A DNA stretch of 64,000 nt, taken from Azolla caroliniana (lineage: Eukaryota > Polypodiophyta). A program made the position numbers and the translations under genes. This document shows, piece by piece, positions 55,537 to 64,000 of this stretch (within the stretch, counting starts at the first letter, position 1; every line of letters begins with the position of its first letter). The notes beneath the pieces were generated by a model. The model was not told the origin of the DNA, ran no database searches, and worked only from the letters and a program-made list of their open reading frames with translations. Location of the stretch: the NCBI GenBank assembly GCA_043228905.1, contig JBHGNT010000016.1, positions 6,572,001 to 6,636,000 of the forward strand, read 5' to 3'.

Positions 55537-57505
55537 GGTGTGTTCACACAGTAGGCTAGGTTGAGCTTGATTCTCAACATGCCCCCTCAAGCTCAACTTT
55601 GGTCTAGTTATCCGCTTCTGCTGGTACCCGTTTCGAACGACATTTGGTTCTCTCAGTTTGGTGTCTGCTTCGGCTGATACCCGGTTCAGACGTACTCCTC
55701 CTCAAGCTTGGCAAGTCAGGGATCATCAATCCAAGGTCCGACATGAATTGCCGAAGCTTGTCGGCTCCTAGGACTTTGGTGAAGATGTCAGTTGTTTGAA
55801 GATTCATGCTTATGTGTTGAGGGTCAACATATCCAGCCTGAATGTGCTCTCGAATGAAGTGATAATGCACTTCAATATGCTTCGTGCGTGCGTAGAACAC
55901 CGGGTTCTAAGCCAAATGAATGTTGCTCATGTTGTTGTAGTAAAGGGGAATCAGATCTTTGATGGGAACGTTGTCGTAGTGTATTTCGTACACTACATGA
56001 AAAACGTATAAAATAACCGATTCAATAAATATGAAGAAAAAGAAAGAAATATCAAAATATATATTACATGAATAGGGCAAGATTCAAACCTTGTACCTCC
56101 ATGTTAATAATGTAAAGCCTTATCATTACACTAATACATCATACGTGTTAGAAAAGCAGATATCCCACATAGAAAGGTTTTCTACACCCATATTTTCTAG
56201 GAAAAAACTTTAGTTAGAAGAAAAACGCATGATAGAAAAAAGCGACACATGCACATTTAGCGTGCATGAACACTGTAGTCGATAAAAACGCATGAGGTTA
56301 GAAAAAAAGAAAGCATATGGTCTATAGTTAGAGAAAAAACATGGATTGCTAAGACTCTCTCATCACTATATAAGGATGGGGAGCACAATGTAATAAGGGG
56401 GAAAATAAAATAAAAATAAATTATGGGGTGATTATTATGGTCTAAATATTGGTTAATATAATACTCGTGGGATTCACGAGGTTTTCGATTTCACTTTTCC
56501 AATCTATTCCTATTGATTCAAATCTATTTAAAAGTATAATTAGGGTTAAATATTAATAAAACTAGAAAACTATATTCATGGCATTCACGAATTTCTATCT
56601 CTCTTTCTTATAATCTATTCATAACTAAACTCATCTCAAATTCTTCCTCCTCCTAGTCCAAAACCCCAGTGGTTCCCACCCAACTCACACAACGATCCGG
56701 CGCCGAAAGGCACGACAACACTTAGATCCTTCAATATTCTCTTGAGCCATACAACTTCACATGTAGCCACCGCCGCGCCCCTGTATTCGGCTTCTGTGCT
56801 CGAAAGAGTGAAGGTTGGTTGCTTCTTGCTACTCCACGGGATGGCTCCACTTCCAAGGGAGAAGATGAAACCAGAGGTTGATCGTCGATCGGTTTTGTAG
56901 CCGGCCTAGTCGGCATCTGTGTACCCTTCGAGTTGAATTGGCGTGGCCGACTTATAGAGAATGCCATAGGCCATCGTTCCACTTACATATCATAGCACTC
57001 ACTTAGCACAATCCGATTGGATATCACATGGAGTTTGCATGAATTGGCTAAGGAGGATGACTGGATAGCTCAAGTCGGGTCGAGTGATCGTGAGGTAGAT
57101 GAGGCTCCCAATCAATTGTCAATACTGAGTCGGCATCTAGTTTGAGGTTTCGATCGAGAGGGGTTGCCACAGATTTGCACTCGGTCATCCTGAACTTATA
57201 TAACAAGTTGAGTATGTAGTGCCGTTGAGAGATCATTACTCCGGTTGGAGTCCGGATTACCTCCATGGCAAGACAGGAATGGAGCTCTTTCATGTCCGTC
57301 ATCTCGAATTTGCTAGAGAGGAGGGACTTGACCTTGTTGATGTCGACTAGATGCTCACCTCCAATGACCAGATCATCCACGTATAGGATGATGACAATCG
57401 GACTTTTGGAATCGCTACTTACATAGAGAGAATTGTCAGATTTTGACATTTGGAAGCCGATTCGATGAAGATATTGTGTTATCTTTGAGTGCCAAGAACG
57501 TTGTC
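55537..57505 (-). pseudogene. copia RT and RNase H remnant with LTR start, split by an insertion
   Basis: 55537-55579 is the first 43 bp of a copia LTR (minus strand TGTTGAGAATCAAGCTC) with the tract GAGCTTGAGGGGGCA beside it. RNase H C-terminus is at 55604-55960 (FYARTKHIEVHYHFIREH, GYVDPQHISMN), the N-terminal half at 56721-56982 (TSGFIFSLGSGAIPW, LSSTEAEYRGAA), and RT at 57048-57505 (IVIILYVDDLVIGG, MISQRHYILNLLYKF). Related to, but more decayed than, the copia at 21196. Its other end is cut by the next gypsy. Confidence 0.85.
55970..56719. mobile_element. unidentified insertion in the copia RNase H, possibly LTR-derived
   Basis: The RNase H coding sequence is split between about 55969 and 56720. 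GTTGTCG begins the insert (55970-55976) and CGACAAC ends it (56713-56719), so its ends are inverted repeats. Inside are a tRNA-like module on the minus strand (GGTTTGAATC near 56080) and a TATA-like CTATATAAGG at 56370-56379, which recall the chromovirus LTRs. No target duplication was found. Confidence 0.45.
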
Positions 57506-57627
57506 ATGAAGATTTTCGGCAATAGTGTGAAAATCGCGTGGAACGAGGGAAATCGAGAAGGTGCGATGTGCACACGTATGAAAGGAGTGATGGTTAGACG
57601 CTTATGTTAACACATTAATGTGCACGT

Positions 57628-58268
57628 TGTCGTGTTGTTACGCGCGTACGTGTAGAGAGGGGCAGAACCGCGGGGGTCTTGGACCGAGGAGCGAGAGAGA
57701 GAGAGATACAGAGAGAGAAAGATTCACCGACCCGTAGAAGCGAGAAAGAGAGAGACATAAAACAACACGTAATTATAATGACAGAGATTACAAACTCCGA
57801 TGCTTACACCCGACAAGCGGCGACAGACCTGACACGGGGACCCTACTCACGCACACCGACGATAGCCACCCGACTCGAGGAAACGAAAAGGGGTTAAGGG
57901 GAGCAACTTTGCTGGAAGCACACGAGCTGTCCACGAAGCAGAGGTAGCGACCTCCCGACACACGCAGAGAGCGACGATTCGAGAGTAGTAGAGAGATAGC
58001 TCGGGCCTCCGTTCTGCAACAACCTCCTTCTTCCTCCTCGTGCGCGATATCCTTCTTCTCTTGTCAAGTCCCTTTTTATTCCATATCCTCCCCTCCGTCT
58101 GACAGAGATACGCACAATCCCCTGATAAATGCGTGCCGCCTCGTATTTCACCCACCGATCTGTTTATGAATCGGGTAAAAAAATATCAAGTTACACGTCC
58201 ATCCGTGTAAGAGCCGGTTCACACGCCTTTCTCTCCGAATCCGCCTATGGCCGGTTTTCTTCACGACA
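57628..58268 (-). repeat. 3' LTR of the right-hand gypsy
   Basis: 641 bp, TGTCGTG..CACGACA. It has GA-repeat DNA at 57690-57760 and matches 63461-64000 at nearly every base with a scatter of transitions. Confidence 0.9.
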
Positions 58269-58373
58269 TCCACCCCCACCAAACCGCGCATCCACCGGCA
58301 TGCGCCAGAGACAGGTAGATACCGAAGAAACCCGGCCTCACTCATTGCTCTCCGATTCTCCGCCGGACCCGAA

Positions 58374-60488
58374 CTATTCGTCGTTGTTGCTCCCGCTCGC
58401 AGGCTCCGGCTCGTCTTCGAACCGCTTTTTGAAAGCTTTGATCCGCTTTCCGGCCTCCGGCACCGCTAATCGTGTCTCGTCAAGTTCTGCAAGGTGGTAT
58501 GTACCGTTGTCGTTCGCGCTCGTCACCATGTAGGGTCCGAACCGTCTCTTGGCAAACTTTCGCACCGCCTTGTGCTGATTGTCGAGGCTGCTGTCGTATA
58601 CCAAGACCTAGTCGCCTTCCTCGATCTTCTTCGGTTGCAACCGGTGCGTCCGGTTGAACCGGGTCTTGTTCCGCTCCCTTGCCGCTCGCAGCCTTTCCCT
58701 CGCCCGAATCACGTCCTCTGGCCTCCGCTCGAGTTGCCGAATCCGCGCCGCCAGCAACTCCTCCCGGCTCATTTCGTCCTTCCAATCTACCATCGCCCAC
58801 GAAGAAACCGTCCGCTCCACTGGCATGATCGGCTTTTGTCCGTACATCAGCTCTGCCGGCATGAACCCTGTCACCGAACTGTGCGTAGTCCGGTCCGCCC
58901 ATAGCGCGTAAGGAAGGAGTCGCGGCCAATTCCCGACCTGCCCTCCGCATGCACGCACCAACGCTTTTACGATAGGCCCATGCCCACGTTCTACCTTTCC
59001 GTTCGCCTCCGGATTGTATGCCGTAGTGAGGGAGAGTTTGACGCCTAGCCGGTCGAACAACTCTTCAGCTTCCCGCGCATCCAGCTCTCCCTGGTCCGCC
59101 ACGATCCTCCCAATGCACCCATACCGACACACTACTTCTTCGATCAGGAACCGGCATACCGCCGCGGTTGTCTTGCTTTGCAGTGCACGGCCTTCCACCT
59201 GGTTCGTTAAGTCTTCTTGTGCAAGCACCAGGTAGCGCACCTGTCCTACCCCCATCGGCATCGTCACCAGGTCCACCATCCACTTGAAATGGACCATAGG
59301 CGGGTAGGCCGGGTGTAGCTCGTCTCGGTGTCGGACTACGGAGTGCACTTGATAGCTTTCGCAAGTCGTTATGAACCGATGCACATCCTGGTATAGCCCC
59401 GACCACCAGTACTTCTCGTTCAGCTTCTCCAACATGGCCCACGTTTCGCGGTGTCCGGCCCATGGGCTCTCGTGGAATGTCGTCAGTAGTTTCCCCTGTT
59501 CTTCTTTCTTTGCCACTACTTGGAGTGGGATGCCGCTTTTATTCTTTGGGTGTTTCCATATGCACCCGTCCCGCAGGAAGAATCGGTACGCCTTCCTTCG
59601 TATCCGGCTTGCCTCCTCTCTCGCCCATGCTGCGTCCGGCGTCATCGTCCGTAGGAACCTCCCGATTTGGAGCCATTCCCCGTCGTACCTGCTTTCGTCA
59701 AATTCGTTAAGCGCCAGAGTGCTCCCTTTCCTTCTTGTCGTCACGTTAGCCGACCCGAAGAAGTCCTCGCTGACTTCTTCGTCCTCCGAAACCATGTCGT
59801 CTTCGTCGTTGAACCTTGCCCTCGAAAGCATGTCGGCCATGGCGTTGTCCTTTCCGGAGATGTGCCGTATCTCCGGGTTCAGGGACTTAATGCACGCTAT
59901 CCAACGGAGCATTGCTAGGTCCGGCGTCGTGCATCCGGAAACCATGCCGAGTATCGGTAGGCAGTCCGTCTCGATAATCACCTCCGTCCCGATCAGATAA
60001 TCCTTGTCGGCCTTGACTGCCGAAACGACACCCCAAAGTTCACGCTTAACTTGGGCGTACCCTCGCTGCCGCTCGCTCAATACCTTCGCCCCAAACCGGA
60101 TCAGGAATCGTACGCCGCCCTTGTCCTCCTGACTGATTACCCACCCGATCCCGGTCGGGCTGGTGTCCACCATTACGCAGATGGGAACATCCTTGCCGTA
60201 AACCGCTTTGCGGAGAGCCGGCGCTGCCGTAAGCGCCTCTTTTAGTCTCCGAACCGACTCCGTGTGCTCCGTCCTCCACTCAAAGCTACGCCCCTTTTTC
60301 AATAGTCCGTAGAGAGGTTCCGCGACATGTGCGTAGTGCGGGATCCAGATGTGGTAGAACGCGCATGCCCCCAAGAATCTGCGGACCTTCGTGACCGACC
60401 CGCAAATGTTCCTCATCGCGGAGATGGCCTCTACTTTTGCCGGAGACGGTTTCCTACCGTAAGGCCCGCACAGGTGTCCGACCACCAA
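58374..60488 (-). pseudogene. gypsy RNase H, integrase and C-terminal domain
   Basis: 60488-58608 is one 626-residue open frame, then a TAG at 58608 and an in-frame continuation to 58374. RT thumb/RNase H: GACAFYHIWIPHYAHVAEPLYGLL, VDTSPTGIGWVI, ETDCLPIL, HISGKDNAMADMLSRA. Integrase: HESPWAGHRETWAML, TTCESYQVHS (second zinc Cys replaced by Tyr), WMVDLVTMPMGV, VADQGELDAREAEELF, NPEANGKVERGHGPIVKALV. The C-terminal piece FGPYMVTSANDNGTYHLAELD resembles the GPY/F module. No chromodomain is visible. Confidence 0.9.
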
Positions 60489-60509
60489 GATCTCCGACTG
60501 TCCGAAGGC

Positions 60510-61736
60510 CTACTTCTCCCCGAAGGTGAGCCTCGCGCGCTCTAGTCTCTGTAGCACCTTCTCGCAGTCATCGATGTGGGACGCCACGAAATTCCAACAT
60601 CCATCCGGCCTGATTGCCTCGTCCCTTTTCTCCACCGGGCATCCCTTGATCGGGATGTCGTCTAAGAACGGCATGGTGATGTCCGGGATACAATCCCTGA
60701 GCACTTTGTTCATCGCGTTCACCATGTGAGCCACTGAGTTCGTCCCTCCTTGTGGCAGAGTACACATCCGCACTAGGCCGAGAGGAGTTCGCATCGTCAT
60801 AATGTCTCTGCTCTCCACGGCTAGTTGGAACTAATCGTACCCCGAGTACAGATCACCGACAGAATAGATCGACCTTCCGGCGAAGGCCTCTGCGAACTCG
60901 TCTATGGTCGGTCTAATCCCTGCATTACGGATGGTCACCTTGTTGACCGGTTGTAGGTCCTGGATGAAGCGCAGCGTGCCGTTCTTCTTTGGCACTGTAA
61001 ACCACCGATTCGAATACGGGGCACTCGACGGTTCGAGGATGCCCATATCCACCTTTTGCTTTAGGAGCTCCATCAACTTTGGGATGTGAGCTCTTGGCAC
61101 CGGAATCGGCTTGAGATTCCACGGTACATGCGGTACCGTGAAGATCACCATCGTTTCGACAGCTATCGGGTCTACGCACCCGATCTCCTCCGGTGAGAAT
61201 GCGAAAGCCTTCCCGTGCCTTCCGAGCATTCTCCGAAACCGATCCTCCTCTGCCGACAGTAGGAAGCCGCCCCCACCGACCTTGAGCTCCCGTAGCGTTA
61301 TGTCGGTGAACCGGTGCCCTATGCCAGCCGGATCCCGTAAACTTGGGTCCGACGCGACCCCTTTCATCCGCTCCTCGTTGCCCTCCGGCAAGGGTGCCGC
61401 GACTGGCCTCACCTTCCGGTCTACAGTCTTGTATTTCATATCCACGCGGGCCGTCAGATCTGACCCGATCCTTTCCCCGAAGTCCGCGATGACTTCGTAC
61501 ATTCCCATCGATCCTACCGGAATGGTCCGGTCTTCTCTAAGGTCTTCATCGATCACCTTTCGTAGTTCTCCCAAGGTGTCATCAAAAGAGACCGCCTCCA
61601 CGGCGCTGCTGATGTCTTCGTCGGGGAAGAGGACTCCACATCCCTTGAGCCGCTCCTCCGCTCGCTTCCTCTCCCGGCCGCTGACGCTGGTTATAGTACA
61701 ACCTCTGTTGTCGGAGAACCAAAACTTCCTACCCAT
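60510..61736 (-). pseudogene. gypsy reverse transcriptase
   Basis: 61736-60831 (301 residues) contains VPRAHIPKLMELLKQKVDMGIL, NRWFTVPKKNGTLRFIQDLQPVN and DLYSGYD, then a TAG at 60831 (where Gln is usual), then an in-frame continuation with MRTPLGLVRMCTLPQGGTNS and the catalytic PFLDDIPIKG, a stop at 60510. The N-terminal 100 residues are a pol segment specific to this lineage. Confidence 0.9.
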
Positions 61737-61822
61737 GGTACAAGTCTTCTTCCGTACTGTACATTTGTGGGGTTGTTTCCGGGAGTCCGGACTATCGCGG
61801 CCCTACGCCTTGATAGCCCTCT

Positions 61823-62605
61823 CTAAAAATCCCCTCGAGCTTCGCTGTCGAGGGCCTCGCGGTTACGCTCGTGGTTTGGTCTCACCGTTAGGAACTGGAC
61901 CGAGTGGCGCCCGTCCTGGCTTTCAACTCTTGCATAGGCTGAACCATTGTCCAACACCTTGGTCTCCATCCGTGCCGCTGTGATATATGGTTCTCCTAGT
62001 ATAACTGGATGTGAGGACGTCTCCTGTACGAAGAAGTGTTGGTCGATCTCGACATCGTCGATTTTCACCCGTACGTTTGGACAGGCCCCGTGTAGTTCCT
62101 CCGTGGCACGCATCGCTGCCCGTATCTTCCAGTCGTGCTTGGTGTTGATCGGCCATTTACCCTTCTTGTAGAAATCCATGGACATCAGGTTGATTTCGGA
62201 TCCATGGTCTACCAACGCCACCACCGGTTCCAGAACGTTGCCGATCCGTACAGGGGTTTCCGTATTCGCCCTGGCCCAATGCGGCTTCGTGTAGTGGCTT
62301 CCCGCCAGCTCGTCTTCCAAGGCTTCGTCTTCCAAGGCTTCGTCTTCCAGGTCCGTGGTCTGCACCTCCACCGGCTTCCCCGGTTCCGGCTCTGTCGAGA
62401 GCCTCTTACGCTTCACCAAGTCTACGATAGAGTCGTGGAACTCCCTCTTGGCGATCCCCAGCACCTCCCGCAACGACAGCTCCACTTTACTGTCGAGGAT
62501 TCGCTCTTCAAGGACCTTCTGTAGGTCCGTTGCTCTCTCAATTTCGGTGCTCAACCGAAACCCCGCCTGCTTCTTTCCCATCCGGCATGCCTGGGTTGCC
62601 GGCAC
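61823..62605 (-). pseudogene. gypsy protease with N-terminal linker
   Basis: 260 residues. An acidic repeat LEDEALEDEALEDE (about 87-100) is followed by the active site ALVDHGSEINLMS (about 127-139), in which D-H-G-S-E stands where D-T/S-G-A is common, then HPVILGEPYI (about 196-205). It is out of frame with RT, so a frameshift or a lesion separates them. Confidence 0.82.
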
Positions 62606-62639
62606 CGGGTCTCATACCTCGGGGGCCCGACCCCTTAGG

Positions 62640-63442
62640 CCTTTCCTGCCCGTTTGTCCTCCACCAGAACCTTGTAGTTCTGGCAAGTGGCTTCTACGAA
62701 ACCCGTTTTCTCTTCCACCCAATCGTCCCAACCGGTGACCTCATGAACCCACTGTTCCGCACGGTCCACCTCTTCCCTCCTCAGCCGAACTCCGGAGAGG
62801 CCTTCCAGCACTAGCGGCCAAAATCCGGAGTCCTTCGCCCAATCCGTTTTACCACAGCCCAATCCGTCGTGAGCCCTTCGTCCGTTTCCAGTTGGGGACC
62901 CACCTTTTCCCTGTCGAGCGCATCCACCGACTTGACAAATAGCAGCACTCGACTCGTTTCGAGCACCGTCCGGTCCAGCGTCGAAAGCCACGCGAACCGT
63001 TTTTCGAACTCCTGGAGGAGCACTGACGTGTTCCTCCCTTTTCCGGGGGGCTTTCCACCCACACCATGAAGTCCCGCCTTGACAGCCGGAGCGAGTCGTC
63101 AAACCCGTACTTCTCAAGCTGCAGCTCGAACTCCTCCCAAGTCTGGCATCCGGCCAGCACCTCGAGCACCTCCGCATGGATGCCCGTCATCACCACCCGA
63201 GGGAATCCGGACAACCGCCTGTCCACCGGGATATCCCTCATGATCATTTCGGCCCGGTAAGCCTCCAAATAACTTGTGGCATCTTTCCCTCCGAAACGGC
63301 CTATAGAGCCGACGATCGATTCAATGGCTCTGTCGAGGGTACCCGTTCCCTCACGAGCGCTCACCAACTGGTCGACGGCCACCGCCATTGCCTTTGCTAG
63401 CTCTGATCCCCTCATCTTTCGACTCCTTTGCCGCCATGTTCA
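62640..63442 (-). pseudogene. gypsy gag, two frameshifts
   Basis: Starts at about 63415 (MRGSELAKAMAVAVDQLV). LDRAIESIVGSIGRFGG and LEAYRAEMIMRDIP are gag-like. The frame shifts after FMVWVE (about 63050) and again near 62845, with LQEFEKRFAWLSTLDRTVLE and VLEGLSGVRLRREEVDRAEQW between and after. I see no CCHC knuckle. Confidence 0.7.
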
Positions 63443-63460
63443 CGTCGGGTTCACCAAAGA

Positions 63461-64000
63461 TGTCGCGTTGTTACGCGCGTACGTGTAGAAAGGGGCGGGA
63501 CCACAGGGGGTCTTGGACCGAGGAGCGAGAGAGAGAGAAAGATTCACCGACCCGTAGAAGCAAGAAAGAGAGAGACAGAACACAACACATAATTATAATG
63601 ACAGAGATTACAAACTCCGACGCTTACACCCGACAAGCGGTGACAGACCCGACACAGGGACCCTACTCATGCACACCGACGACAGCCACCCGACTCGAGG
63701 AAACGAAAAGGGGTTAAGGGGAGTGACTCTACTGGAAGCACACGGGCTGTCCACGAAGCAGAGGCAGCGACCTCCCGACACATGCAGAGAGCGACAATTC
63801 GAGAGCAGTAGAGAGATAGCTCGGGCCTCCGTTCTGCAGCAACCTCCTTCTTCCTCCTCGTGCGCGATATCCTTCTTCTCTTGTCAAGTCCCTTTTTATT
63901 CCCTATCCTCCCCTCCGTCTGACAGAGATACGCACAATCCCCTGATAAATGCGTGCCGCCTCGTATTTCACCCACCGATCTGTTTATGAATCGGGTAAAA
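63461..64000 (-). repeat. 5' LTR of the right-hand gypsy, cut by the window edge
   Basis: 540 bp visible, matching 57628 onwards. About 100 bp should remain outside. Confidence 0.9.

Larger units (their letters stand above)
57628..64000 (-). mobile_element. Ty3/gypsy element of unfamiliar lineage, right end outside window
   Basis: The left LTR (57628-58268, 641 bp) and the visible part of the right LTR (63461-64000) match closely, both starting TGTCG.GTTGTTACGCGCG on the plus strand. Between them the minus strand reads gag, protease, RT, RNase H, integrase. On the minus strand the sequence after the right LTR is TCTTTGGTGAACCCGACGTG, a possible primer site, and GGTGGGGGTGGA precedes the 3' LTR. 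It sits in or beside the copia remnant. Protein stretches are long and open, with only a few stops and frameshifts. Confidence 0.92.

Noticed and set aside
55976-56000. CACTA transposon end (CACTACATGAAAAA)
   Set aside because: Only one such end is present and no partner end or 3-bp TSD was found; the palindrome with GTAGTGTA explains it.

Overview
This window is nuclear DNA from a land plant with a large, repeat-filled genome. Almost every recognisable coding stretch is a transposable element: Ty1/copia and Ty3/gypsy LTR retrotransposons with plant-type iMet primer sites, L1-type LINEs, another non-L1 LINE, hAT and Mutator-like DNA elements. Only one intact-looking non-transposon gene is visible: a two-exon gene for an mpaB/rubber-oxygenase-like (DUF2236) membrane protein at 34379-35635. 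Remnants of a PPR protein, a GDSL lipase and one unidentified gene are also present. The PPR wording, the mpaB-like gene and the unusual gypsy at the right edge make me lean to a fern, lycophyte or gymnosperm rather than a flowering plant, but this is an inference and not demonstrated.

Layout. 1-9148: a minus-strand gypsy element (RT/RNase H at the left edge, then protease, gag, 5' LTR) split by a minus-strand copia element (1632-6317, TSD TTTAG) that itself has gag fused to integrase by deletion. 9149-13320: a plus-oriented copia LTR joined to an inverted copia gag-protease fragment, four tandem tRNA-like units, and a LINE 3' fragment with a perfect 238-bp duplication. 13321-19454: mostly intergenic, with a PPR remnant, a seven-unit tandem array, a zf-RVT LINE remnant, a tRNA-Lys-like sequence and a non-autonomous hAT element (TSD GTAGGAGG). 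19455-33798: one full-length L1 LINE flanked by a 15-bp TSD, containing a nearly intact copia element (21196-26836, TSD AGATG) in ORF1 and a second, unrelated LINE (about 28676-30752) in ORF2. 34379-35635: the mpaB-like gene. 36335-41945: a LINE scrap and a second L1 with a nearly complete ORF2. 43083-43647: an unidentified broken or split gene. 45338-55536: a mosaic of a decayed hAT transposon, a chromodomain gypsy broken in two, two Mutator-type foldback elements, a solo copia LTR and a truncated GDSL lipase. 55537-57505: a copia RT/RNase H remnant with an insertion. 57628-64000: a gypsy element of unfamiliar type whose 5' LTR runs off the window.

There is no multigene pathway here. What is informative is the order of nesting (young insertions inside older ones, each verified by target-site duplications), the dominance of C-to-T or G-to-A type lesions in otherwise open element ORFs, and regulatory structure in the LTRs: conserved palindromes around TATA boxes in one copia family, compensated hairpins in another, and heat-shock-element-like clusters plus antisense tRNA-like modules in a chromovirus. 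I found no clear evidence of a wholly new biological system; the LTR structures, the possible hAT gene capture and the mpaB-like gene deserve the closest look.
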